Origin: Pleurotus ostreatus/Saccharomyces cerevisiae fusant
Taxonomy: Eukaryota; Opisthokonta
Reading direction: 5' to 3'
NCBI GenBank assembly: GCA_024196135.1
Contig: JAMQCK010000628.1
Span: 1 to 18,780 of the forward strand
Length of the DNA stretch: 18,780 bases
Below the pieces are notes generated by a model that saw nothing but the letters and a program-made list of their open reading frames with translations, did no database searches and was not told the DNA's origin. A program made the translations under genes and the position numbers. Within the stretch, counting starts at the first letter, position 1, and each line of letters begins with the position of its first letter. Below are positions 1 to 10,119 of the stretch, in pieces.

Positions 1-1769
1 AAGGCATCATCAGCCGCGGACTCTTCCCCGACGATGTCTTTCCCGTCGATCCCTCCGAATTCACCCACGGCCTCGACGATATCTCGTACAGTGTCAGTGA
101 CGCGCACTGGCTACTCGATTACCCACCTCTTGATCTGAGTCCTGAGGACAGAGCCCGCGCTATGGCTCACTTCCTCAATCAGTTCGTCCAACTTGCCTGG
201 CAAGCGCACAACTCACTCCACGAGCCCGTACCGGTTACGCCCCGTCAGTGGATCGTTACGAAGACCCCACGTGTCTTGATCAACGGAGAGATCGAGCAAT
301 GCTATGGACTCGCGCTTGTCGACGCCGACATCGAGCCTCAGTGGCGCGACGTCCTCTGCGACGTCCAGATGGCCCCCACGGAAGATCTTATAGAAGGGGC
401 CATGCATAGAATCTCCACCGGATCTGCCAACATCTTCGCCTCGCAAGAGGATCGCTTGTTTCATGTCGGCCTCGCAGTCGCGGGAGACAAGTTCCAGCTG
501 GTCTATCAGGACCGTGCGGGGCGCGTCCTCTCCGAAGTGCTCGACATCCACGCCGACGCCATCCTCTTCGCTCGAATCATCCTAGGCCTGGCGCTTCTCC
601 CCAAGTCGCTTGGCGGGAAGGACGAGAGCATCCTCTTGCGCGACGGTCGGCGCTTTGTGACCGTGGGCGGTGTGGAATACGAGATATGCGAGACCCTCTC
701 CATCAGTCGAAAGTTATGCGGGAGCGGCACTATCTGCTGGCGATGCCGCAGACATGGATGCTCCGAGGACTTCGTTGTCAAACACGTCTGGGCAGATATG
801 GAGCTCAGTCATTCCGAAGGCGACCTCCTCAAGCGAATCAGCCACCTAGAAGGAGTTCCTGATCTCATTTGCGAGGAGAAAGTCTTACGCGATGACGGTT
901 CACCGTGCACGACGATGTGGTGCATGATGCTTCACTCCATGAAGCGATTTGGTGATCGGGTGGCCGTCCCCCAGCTGGAGCTACGGCGCCTAGTGCTTCA
1001 GCCGTGCGCGCGCCCACTGGCGGACTTCGCATCCAAAGACGAGTTCCTCGTCGCCTTCCGCGATGCCGTTGAAGGTGGGATTTCTTGCTTTCGATCCGAG
1101 TACAACCGCTTACGCACGTCGCAGTGCATCAAGTACTCTACTATGTGCACGACCTCCTCCATTGCAATATCAGCGACAACACCATCATGCTCCGAGGGCA
1201 GGGCGGCTCGTCTCCGCGTCGGGGACTCCTCATCGCCTTCGACAGCGCGGTCCTCGTGACGGATCGCGAAGCCGAGAAGACTGCGTACATGGGCTATAGA
1301 GCGGTACGTGTCCTGATGCGAAGTCATGGTGCTCACTCATCCCTTCCCACAGGGTACCCTTCCGTTCATGTCATACGAACTCCTACGGTACAGGCGCGTC
1401 AGACACGGTCCATGGCACGACCTCGAATCCTTTCTCTACGTCCTCATCTTCGTCGGCGCAACCTGCGCCGGCCCATACGGGACGCGACGCAAGGAATTTG
1501 AGCTCTCGAATACTCCGTTGGCGCCTTGGCTGGTCGGAAACGGAGAATACAAGGAGGAGGTCATGCGCACATACGATGACAATGCCTTCCGCGCGTTCCT
1601 GGACAGCGTCTTCGATCCCTACTTCGATGACCTGAAAAACCTGGTTTGCGAGCTTCGAATCGCTATTATGCGCAGGAGTAAGACAAAGGTTTGTCATGAG
1701 GACGTTCTAGACATTCTCGACCAGTGTATAGAGCTTAGACGGTCAGCGGCAGGGGTATATACTTTTTGA
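1..1769 (+). CDS. FunK1-family protein kinase, 5'-partial, probable pseudokinase
   Basis: Fungal-type protein kinase (FunK1, PF17667) whose first exon starts before the window. The frame is open from base 3 and 555 residues are visible. Exons are 3-1074, 1125-1303 and 1353-1769. Introns 1075-1124 and 1304-1352 have GT/AG ends and sit at the same positions as in the neighbouring paralogue. The N-lobe lysine is present (VVKHVW, near 780). The catalytic loop reads HCNISDNTI at 1160-1186: Asp is replaced by Asn (codon 1166) and the Mg-binding Asn by Thr (1181). The DFG-equivalent reads LIAFDSA, with Ala at 1235 where the paralogue has Asp. The FunK1 signature HDLESFLYVL follows in exon 3. The protein stops soon after the kinase domain and lacks the Ser/Pro tail of the next gene. 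The fold looks intact and the splicing clean, so a pseudokinase is more likely than a decaying gene. Substrate unknown. Confidence 0.85.
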
Positions 1770-2122
1770 TCTAATGACTTCGATATATTGTCACTGGAGT
1801 GTATATCGAGACAGAGAGGCATCTGGTACGACTTTCCTGCCCTCGACCCAGCCGCATACAATGGTGTATAACATGCCAGCGGGCTGCAACCACGAGGCCG
1901 TCACGTGATAACTCTGTTTGTCGCTGATTGTGCTGATGGCAATATCACCACGCGGCGAACGGCAACGGCTTGTCCTGAACCATCACCGTCCTCGATTTTC
2001 TTGCCAATCCAGCGCATCCACTTCTACCGGAACACCCTGCGACCTCTTTTATTACCCTCGAGAACAGTCTTGGCTCGCGCGCATCGCCACTCAGGTTCGA
2101 ATAATCCCTGCGCACTCGTTCG
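1770..2122. other. Intergenic region between tandem FunK1 genes
   Basis: 353 bases between the stop of the first kinase gene and the first ATG of the second. It must hold the 3' end of one and the promoter of the other. A weak TATA-like T/A run (ttttatta) lies near 2045-2052, about 75 bases before the ATG. No ORF here resembles a gene; short open frames at 1905-2229 are shadows. I see no repeat or RNA gene. Confidence 0.5.
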
Positions 2123-4432
2123 ATGAACGCATGCTTACCATCCAGCCAGGAAGTCATGTCTCCCACGAAGCCTTCCCCTCATCCTTGCAATCCTGGCTCG
2201 GCAGATGCCACAGCCTCCCCCATCTCTGACGAGATCGCCAGTGGCAAATTGCGTTATCCCGATGCGCGCCTTCCAGAAGCCCCCTATCTCTACCTCCTAC
2301 GGACTCGCGTCAACAAGGAGGCTCTTTCCGATGTAGAGCGAACAACTGTTCGAAGCTGCTCCATCATCAGCCGTGGTCTCTTCCCCGATGATATATTTCC
2401 CGTCGAGCCCGCCGAGTTCGTCGTTGACCTTGACAAGATCACCTACGACCTCGACAATCAGCGTTGGCTGCTGGACTATCCGTCCGTGCAGCTGCCTTCA
2501 GGAGATAGGGAGCGAGAGATGGCGGCGTTCCTCAACCGCTTCGTTCGACTTGCTTGGCAGGCGCACGTCGAACTCGGAGAGCCCGTTCCCGACACGCCCC
2601 GCCAATGGGTTCCGACGAGCAGCCCCCGCCCCTTCCTCGATGGGAAGGTTGACCGCGTTCCCGGAATTGCGCTCATCGATTCCGACGTCGACCCAGAATG
2701 GTCGGACGTCCTATGCGATATCCAGATGGTGCCGACGGAGGACGATATGCCGGAAGCTCTCCATCGGCTTGCCACCGGAGCTTTCAACCTCTTCGCATCT
2801 CAGGAGGACCGCCTATACTGCGTGGGCGTCGTTATTGCCGGGGACAGCTTCCAGCTGGTGTATCACGATCGGGCAGGCCGCGTGCTGTCGGATGCGACCA
2901 GTATCAACGAGGATCCCATCCTATTTGCCCGCATCATCCTAGGTCTGTCGCTCCTCGACGAGTCTGTCGGGGGGAGGGACACGAGCATTGTGTACCGGGA
3001 TGATCAGCGCTTCGTAACCGTAGGAGGAGTGGAGTATGAGCTATTGGAGACGATCTCCTTCCGCAGGGAAATCGAAGGAAGTGGGACCACCTGCTGGCGT
3101 TGTCGTCGAGAAGATAGCAGCGAGGACTTCGTCATCAAGAGCGTCTGGGCCGACATGGAGCGCGTGCACACCGAAGGCGATCTCCTCAGGCGGGTCAGCA
3201 GCCTGGACGGGATACCGGATCTGGTCTGCGAAGAGCCTGTTTCCAGAGGGCCTGGGAAGCTGTGTACGACAAGCTGGTGCCAAGCTCTTCACCCGATGTA
3301 TCGCTTCGCCACCAAGGCGACCGTACCTCAGCTCATTCTTCGTCGTCTGGTCTTACAACCCTACGCGCGCCCGCTGCATGATTTCGCCTCCAAGGAAGAG
3401 TTGCTTGGCGCGTTTCATGATACCATCGGAAGTGAGCTGCCTTTTTCCAGTCACACAAGTGTTGTTTATTGACTGTCTTCGCAGCGCATCAGAAACTCTA
3501 CGACATGTACGATTTGCTCCATTGTGACATCAGCGACAACAACATCATGCTTCGCGCGCGCCCGGGATCAGCTCTACGCCAGGGGCTTCTCATAGACCTG
3601 GACTTTGCCATCCGCGTCGAACGACTGGGACAATGGAAGATGGCTCCCATGGGCTATAAGGCTGTATGTTGCTCTGTTTGGTATTGTACTTCGCAGGCTA
3701 ATTGAATGCCGCCTCCAGGGCACTCTTCCGTTTATGGCTTGCGACATTCTCCGATACAAGCGCATCACGCAAGGACCACGGCACGACCTCGAGTCCTTCC
3801 TACATGTTCTCATGTTCATCTGCGCGAGCTACGCAGGACCGTCCAACACGCCACGAAGGGATCTCGATCTGCACGACACTCCGATGCAGCCCTGGCTGGT
3901 AGGAGACGGCGCCGCTAAGGACAAGATCATGCGTCTCTACTCGGACGACGAATTCCGAGCTTTCCTCGACGCTATCTTTCATCCGTACTTCGACGATCTC
4001 AAGGACGTCGTTTGCGATATGCGGAAGATCGTCATGTGCCGCGACGAAACTCCCCGTCACGAGGAAATGCTCGACGTCCTCGACCGGCACATCAAGGCGA
4101 GGCGAGTTGTCCTTTCAAACCCTCCCATCTCGCCCCCAACCTCTCCTCGTACCTCGCCCATCCCGTCATCGTCGGAAACCCAGGCATCACCGAAGCGGAA
4201 GCGGCCTTCCGCGGAGAATCGACCCTCGTCACAGTCAACATCGCACGGCAGTGCTGGGGGTCCTCTGCCGACGTCTAGCCGAACGCCGAGGTCGACGAAC
4301 TCATGCGCCACCGAGGTCTCCGAGAGAACATTGTTTAACTCGAGCTGTGGGGTGACGGACCAGCTATCGGGAAAGATGTTTGCATGTAGTAGTAGCGCAC
4401 CTCACTCGCCGAAGCGACAAAAAATGGTGTAG
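2123..4432 (+). CDS. FunK1-family protein kinase, complete, catalytic residues present
   Basis: 733-residue FunK1 kinase (PF17667). Exons are 2123-3431, 3485-3663 and 3719-4432. Introns of 53 and 55 bases have GT/AG ends. Without splicing, the frame stops just after position 3470. The visible kinase elements are the N-lobe Lys339 (FVIKSVW), catalytic loop HCDISDNNI with Asp451 and Asn456, a DFG-equivalent LIDLDFA with Asp474, GTLPFMACDIL, and HDLESFLHVL near 518. The last ~110 residues are Ser/Pro-rich with SP/TP motifs and two basic clusters (SPKRKRP, SPKRQK), suggesting a disordered, phosphorylatable, nuclear tail. A second in-frame ATG at 2156 has a purine at -3, unlike the first, and may be the real start (722 residues). 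It is the closest relative of the upstream partial gene, in tandem and in the same orientation. Of the three plus-strand copies only this one looks catalytically competent. Target unknown. Confidence 0.9.
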
Positions 4433-4743
4433 CGCGTTGGCTGATGGGTCGTATCTATATCAGAGATAATAAATTTCGACGATGTCTCCTTAGTTACGTG
4501 ACCAGCTGAACCGCTATCCAGTTCTCGCTCGATCCGTAAGATATGTGAAATGCGATGTGATAGACAACCGAAGTATTCAATCGGTCCACAGCGGACGCAT
4601 TCCACCGTCTTGTGTAATTCGACTACTTTCGCACGTCGGGGAGATCCAGTACATGCCAATATACTTTCGAGAGGAACATCGGTAGGTAGTATGTAGGGCA
4701 GTAATATACCCAAGACAGTGCAGTACTGCGACCGCACGGTTCT
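4433..4743. other. Convergent 3' intergenic region
   Basis: 311 bases between two converging genes (stops at 4432 on + and 4744 on -). A 111-residue open frame on the minus strand (4402-4737) begins just past the minus-strand stop and resembles nothing. Apart from the AATAAA at 4468 I see nothing functional. Confidence 0.5.
4468..4473 (+). terminator. Candidate polyadenylation signal AATAAA
   Basis: A perfect AATAAA lies 36 bases after the TAG of the preceding FunK1 gene. Fungal poly(A) signals are loose, so this is only a plausible site. Confidence 0.3.
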
Positions 4744-7405
4744 TCATGAGGGTACAGGTACTTTAGCCTTCTGCTTCTTCGGAAGCTTAACCCCAGAGTC
4801 TACACACTTCCAGCATAGCCAAGTGGTGTAGCTCTGCCCTTCTTTCAATGGCGCGCAACGTTCGTGGTACTAGGACGGAAAGTCAGCAGAATTGCGTCAA
4901 ATCGGAACGGAGACCTCTTACTAAGACTCGACATTTCGGATTCCTGCACTCCACGACGCGCTCGCCTTTCAAAGCCTTCTTGCCACACGGGGTGCAGTCC
5001 TCTTCAAAGTATGGCGAGTTGCTGCCTTCACTCACCCGCGCGCGTTTCCTTCCTGTCTTACATAGCTCCAAGGCCTCTTCCGCGCCTACATTGAACAACG
5101 TTCAGTCAGAAGTTCAAGAATGATGGGTTCATCACTCACCGTCCGCCTGACGGCCAGAAACCCCTCCGACGCCACGTACTCGACCGCGCGTCTTAGCCGC
5201 CGTTGCCGGATAGTGCGCCTCGGGGGCTTTCTCCTCACGAAGCTTGATTTTGGGGATATGCTTGTCGAGCACCTTGATGACCTCCATATGTGTTGGCGGA
5301 GGGTCGTCGCGCATGATTACCCGCCGAAGGTCATAGACACACTTCTGGACATCGTCCCAGTATGGATGGAATGTCTCCTTCATGAAATCGCGGAACATGT
5401 CTTTGTCCTTCGGCCTCAGACTGAGCACTGCGGCCTTGTTTGCACCAGCGTAGGACTCCTCCATCTGTAGCCATCCGTATATCTTTGACTCCTTCATATC
5501 GGACACGCGTAGATGACCGTTTGGGCCGGCAAAGCAAACGCATGTCCAGATGACGAGGCATAAGAGCGATTCCAGGTCATGTCGAAGTTCCGGCGCGAAG
5601 CGGTCAGGCCACATGAGTATGTCTGAAGCAGCGAATAGCGGGCCACACTGAGGAGCCCTGGTCAGCTAGTGGAGGATTATGGAAAACGAGCACTCACGCT
5701 GCGAACTGCACTCGACGCTCCTTCGCGTTTCTCGTCGAGTGCAATACTGTAATTCTCATCAATGAGTAGCCCCCTACGAAGCGTCCCGGGTGCGGCGCCG
5801 GCGATGACCCTCAGCAACACATTCTTGTCATTGATGTCGCAGTGCAGCGTATTCGCCTTATTGTAAAGTCCATCATGCGCTGTCAACGAAAAATGCATCA
5901 GCTCGAGGCTAAGGTTAATGGAGAACGACAATCACGCACCGTAGACAATGTCGCGGATGGCTGAGAAGAACTCGGTCTTGCTTGCGAACTCGTGGATAGG
6001 GACACCTATCTCCTTCACGACCAAGCGTGTGAGGTCACGTACTTCGAAGACGACTTTGCAGTCTTTGCCGTACGTCAAGCCCTCTCGGATGGTCTCCGTC
6101 GACAGCAAGTGGCCGTTGTGGCGAACACGCTCGTACCCCACAAGCGTCGGAACACCCTCCACGCCAGCTTTGTTCGCTCGGTCGAGGAAGAAATCCTCAC
6201 CGTGCGCGCGAGTACGGTCGGCCCAAGCGCTCTTGATCGCGACGGACTCGCGTTCCTGTTTGGCGTCGTCTTTTCCACCCTCTCCTCCGCCCTCTCCACC
6301 CCTTCCTTCGCCGTCTCCGCCCCCTTCCCCACCGTCCTTCTCCGAGTCTCTGACCTCGACGCCCTGCCAAACTACCGTCCCAAGCCCCCGAATGCCGGCC
6401 GCCTGAGTCAAGTTCTTGACAAGCTCGTATCTCTTCCCGTCGATGACGACGTAGCGCTTGCCGCCATCATGGATAATGGTAGGATCGAAGCCCAGCCTCT
6501 CTCGATCAGCAATCGTGAGTCCCATGAAGATCCGCAGAAATCCTTCCGGGTCAGCATGTATATCGAGCGGCAGCGATTGAATGCAGCCGGCACGGTCGCA
6601 GTAACTGATGAAGCAGAGGTCGCCGATGAACGCGACACCGATGTGATGGTGTCGCTCGTCCTGCGCGGAGAGCGTGTTCAACGCGCCATCGAACAGCTGA
6701 GCGGAGGCGTCACTCTTGTCTCGCACGTTGCTCTTCAGCTGACCGTCGGCGATGTGGTTCGTCCAGCTCGCCTCCCGCCCCTCGGGGACGAGTGAAAGGT
6801 CGGGCTTCCTGGAGGCGACTCCTCCGCTCAGAGGTGTATCGCAGAAGTCGGCCGACCACCTTCGCTTTTCCGCCGGAAGTGGCTTCTCGTGCTCGGCGTA
6901 GATAGCCCTAATCTCGTCGCCCAGGTTGTCGAGGAAGGTGGCAAATGGGCGCTCCTAATGCTGCTTCTTGAGGTTCGGGCAGTCCCATCGGTCGTTCGCA
7001 TACATCGGCGTCGGACCGGCTTTCAGCTCGTCAAGCACAACGTCCAGAGAGATGGCGAAGGCGTCATCGGGGAACACTTTCTTCGTGAGGCCTTCGACGT
7101 TTGTCGCAAGGGCGTCCTTGAGTTCTTTATTCAGGTACGCATCCATGTTGGGGTGATATCCAAACGACTGCACGCCCAATGACTTGCCGGTTGTGTTGCG
7201 ATCGTCATGTAGAGCAGCGAGTATCGCGTTGGGCTGATTCGATAACTTGTTACGACGCAGAGAGGCGGCGACGTGAGGCCTTGTTGGTATGTCGAATTCG
7301 CTGTCACTGTCCGGGTCCGGTGGCAGGCTCCAGTTGCTCTTCTGCGGTTCATAGTCAGTATAATGGCAGGTAGCAGAGCACACCACGCACCTGTATGTCG
7401 CTCAT
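4744..7405 (-). CDS. FunK1-family protein kinase with C-terminal PHD finger; one in-frame TAG
   Basis: Six exons on the minus strand: 7405-7391, 7341-5940, 5879-5698, 5647-5140, 5085-4922 and 4869-4744. The introns have GT/AG ends and are 49-60 bases. The total is about 798 codons. The start ATG at 7405 encodes MSDIQ, then splices to KSNWSL; the intron has a clear TACTGAC branch site. Kinase residues are Lys375 (VAIKSAW), catalytic loop HCDINDKNV (Asp487, Asn492), DFG-equivalent LIDENYS (Asp513) and HDLESLLCLV. A Gly/Glu-rich low-complexity insert precedes VAIK. Residues ~733-779 form a C4HC3 PHD finger ending YHERC...WLCWKC, split by the last intron; a basic KKQKAK tail follows. Codon 134 is TAG (6957-6955) inside otherwise homologous sequence (NDRWDCPNLKKQH, stop, ERPFATFLD), so this is either a nonsense allele or pseudogene, a base error, or an unrecognised splice. 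Predictors may split it at that codon. Confidence 0.8.
4804..4996 (-). other. PHD zinc finger encoded across the last intron of the FunK1 gene
   Basis: The spliced peptide has ligand spacing C-x2-C-x12-C-x4-C-x4-H-x2-C-x13-C-x2-C, with Trp two residues before the seventh ligand. That is the PHD pattern, not RING-variant (which has a single residue between Cys3 and Cys4). The first four Cys lie in the exon ending at 4922. The His and last three Cys lie in the exon starting at 4869. Canonical PHD fingers bind histone H3 tails; the ligand here cannot be read from sequence. Confidence 0.85.
6271..6345. repeat. Pyrimidine-rich low-complexity tract inside the FunK1-PHD gene
   Basis: An irregular run of C/T-rich triplets on the plus strand. 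On the minus strand it encodes the Gly/Glu-rich insert just before the N-lobe lysine motif. Its repetitive make-up suggests length variation by slippage. Confidence 0.6.
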
Positions 7406-10119
7406 AGCGAACAAAGCCCTGTTCTTGTCCCGCGAGAAGGTCTGGAGGTGCTAAAGACTCCGAAGATTGCGTCTGGCGAGTCGAATAGAGGGCGGGTAAT
7501 CGAGGAGGGTGAGTGCACGAAGACGAGGTCACGGACGAAGACGCGGTCAACGGGCGAGAAAGAGGTGAGAGGAAGAGAGCAAACTGCGTCGATGGTGACA
7601 ACGTGAGTGGCCGAGGAGAAGAAAGCCAAGTTTGGGAGCCTAAGCGCACGCCGCGACGCGGCCAAATACCTTTTCGGGCCTGCCTGAAAACAATGGGGCG
7701 CATGGCAATCACGTGATGGACACGAGGACTGGGCGCGGGCCAACGCAATCATCCTCAGTCAGATCGTCCCTTACCGACGGTCCCGAAGGCCCGGATGCGG
7801 GCTAGCTCAAGTACGTCGCCGACAACGAGCTGGTCAAGTTTCTGACGCTCTTGTTGTGCACCGCTGGTGTCAACCGCGTTCATGACTTTTTCCTGGAACC
7901 AGAATTTGTGCGTCAGGTTCATTGCTTCAAGTCAGCGCGAATTACTTACCTTTCAACTGAGCCTTATATACTGGCAACCTGCTCATGCCGAGCGCCTAAA
8001 CTTGACAAGTCCAGCCCGACGGCACCTTCGTGCAGACTAAACTCACAAGAGGCTCACACTGATCCATCGCCTTTGCTGCCAACGGACTCCCATCTTCTTC
8101 GCTAGTCGTCCGTTTATGCGCCACGCCCGGCGGCTCACGACTTTTGCTACACCCGTGCTCGACCCCTGTGACCTGGAAATAAACTTGCTACATTATGCTC
8201 TCGAGGTCAGCATCGATGCGACGCACCTCCTTCGGACGACCTCTACCACGGCGCAACTGCCAATATCAGCCTCTTCCTAGACGCCCGAGGATTTGCTCGG
8301 ACCGACTTCCCCGTGCTCGATGACAGCGCCAGCGCTCTGCAGAAGGGTTCTTTCCTGGTACGATGCAAGCTCTAGATGTCGAGTGCGCTGAAAGCCAGGC
8401 GCCGTGTCATCACCGCGGCTGACCAGTTATTCAAGATCGAGCCCTAGCAAGTGTTCAGCCCCAGCGACGAGCCCAACACGACTGACGGGACTTACTGGGC
8501 AGTGCTCGCCGTGCCTACCATAGACTATTCGAACGCGAATCCGCTGGCCGGACCGACCTCAACGGCCATGCGAGTCAGGCAGAACTGCAAGTCGAACGAC
8601 GCCGTCCGACGCCCAACTCTGCACCTATCTCGTGAGCGAACGAGGACGCGAGGATGCTTACTGAGCAGAGAAGGTTGCGTCGGGCGGTCGGCAAGTCACT
8701 GCCACACTCGACCTCACGTTCGACTTCTGCGACCTGCGACTGCGCTACTTTCAACACGGTCTTCGACCAGCTGTAGCAGCGGCGCTTCTCTGAGACAAAA
8801 TTGCGCTCAATGAGGACCAACTTTGCGTAGTCAACGCCACCGGCTGTACCTGATAGCCCGCGTCAGACTCTCTTCAACCTAAGCCCCGAAGAACACGCCT
8901 ACGTTCAGCCCAGCACTCTTCTCTGAGGATCATTCTCATTCGCCACGAGACCACCCAATCGCCACGAGACTGGCCCCCGATACCCATATGCCGACCTCGC
9001 AGCAGGCCTGCGCCGCTTCTGACCTGCTACCTTGTACTCTTGTACTCGGTTCCTCGCGACAAGCATGACATGGTGATCCCTGTCCGCCTACCGTGGAAAG
9101 TAAAGCCCGCCTGTGGTGAACCGGTCGTTGCTCACCCTGGGAGGTTCTGTCGGCGAAGTCAGAAAATTGAAGGAATCCAAAGTACGAACCTCAACGGCAT
9201 TGCAGACTAGAAGATGGCACCCTCGAGTCGTCAGACCTTGGGCGAGTCGTCGGCAGGCTTTATTTGCGCGTATCTCTGCAGTATTCTTCCCTGCGAGTGG
9301 TATACGGATCTGGGAAGGTATGTGCAGTTAGCTTCCCGATGAGCTGCAACACAACGGACCTCGCTCACTGGCCCCAGACCCCTCCGCAACACCGCTCGTC
9401 TTTCGACGATAAGCCCACGAGTCGTGTGTCTTCTACAGCAAATCACTACAATGCAAGGTCATTGTCTCGGACTCAGGCAGTCGCGTCGCCAACACGGTCG
9501 TCGAACATTCATCTCGAATGTTGGCATCAATCCCATTCTGTATTCCACTCGTGTACAAAATACATCTGGTGAGTCCAAAATCTGAAAGTCGTGTCGTGTC
9601 AGCGCAAGGCCAGGGTGCAATGTCAGAGCACTCACCTAGGCTACGACGGACTTGAGCGTCTCCCACCGCTTGTCCGCCTATATCTCGCGAGGCCTGGCCT
9701 CGTGGAAGCATACCCCTACCACGCCCTGTGCACTCCATGAGCTTGAAGCTTGTAGCTGATGTCGCACTGTGCACTCGCCGTCCAGCCGGTCAACGCGCGC
9801 ACTCAGGGTTCAGGGGAAGTACCAAGGCAGCAGGTCAATCGGGGACTGGGCGTCTGACCCATGGTATTGATCGCTTTGCGACAAACCCCATAGCAAGTTC
9901 CGGCTGTCCTCTGATATAGCAATCCTTTCAGAAGGCTCACAGACGTGCCCTTTACTCCTGGTCGTCGGAAAGAGGCAGCGGCGCCTTGTGGCCCGGAACG
10001 GAAACAATAACGTGGGAAGTTCGTGATTGGGGTTTCGGCGGCACGCCATCCGCCGTCCGCATCCTTGTCCTCCGCCACCGTCTACCGCTTGAGCGCCTCC
10101 CCGCCGCCAGTATCTTATC
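7406..10119. other. Gene-poor 2.7 kb region between divergent genes
   Basis: It lies between the start of the minus-strand FunK1-PHD gene and the ATG of UBC6, so it holds both promoters. Open frames are short and none begins a convincing protein. The 7406-7750 part, read on the minus strand upstream of the kinase ATG, is C/T-rich, as fungal promoters often are. A coding-like relic lies at about 7806-8950 (separate entry). I recognise nothing in 8950-9950: no tRNA, transposon ends or long repeat, only a small duplication of cgccacgagac near 8940-8970. Confidence 0.5.
7806..8950 (+). pseudogene. Decayed protein-coding relic, family not recognised
   Basis: Several plus-strand stretches read like protein but are broken. 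Frame 3 gives LKYVADNELVKFLTLLLCTA at 7806 onward. After stops, the same frame gives ISLFLDARGFARTDFPVLDD at ~8260-8320, then TAG at 8373, MSSALKARRRVITAADQLF, TAG at 8445, and further open sequence to ~8600. A different frame gives LDLTFDFCDLRLRYF at ~8707 onward, broken by TGA and continuing as DKIALNEDQLCVVNATGC. The mix of coding-like composition, in-frame stops and a frame change fits a gene inactivated some time ago. A multi-intron gene is a weaker alternative, since the stops lack flanking splice sites. I cannot name the family. Confidence 0.4.

Noticed and set aside
2085..2115. Possible tRNA T-arm (ggttcgaat)
   Set aside because: The bases flanking the loop do not pair into a T-stem and no acceptor or D-arm could be placed.
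4402..4737. 111-residue minus-strand open frame with several Cys
   Set aside because: It begins after the stop of the FunK1-PHD gene, overlaps the 3' end of the convergent gene, and its Cys spacing matches no zinc finger.
5992..6795. 267-residue plus-strand open frame
   Set aside because: Antisense shadow of the long FunK1-PHD exon; no motif, and the minus frame is clearly homologous to kinases.
7131..7752. Minus-strand open frames of 205 and 116 residues upstream of the kinase start
   Set aside because: Low-complexity Ser/Pro/Arg composition in a C/T-rich promoter-like stretch; the MSDIQ start at 7405 with its clean intron explains the gene better.
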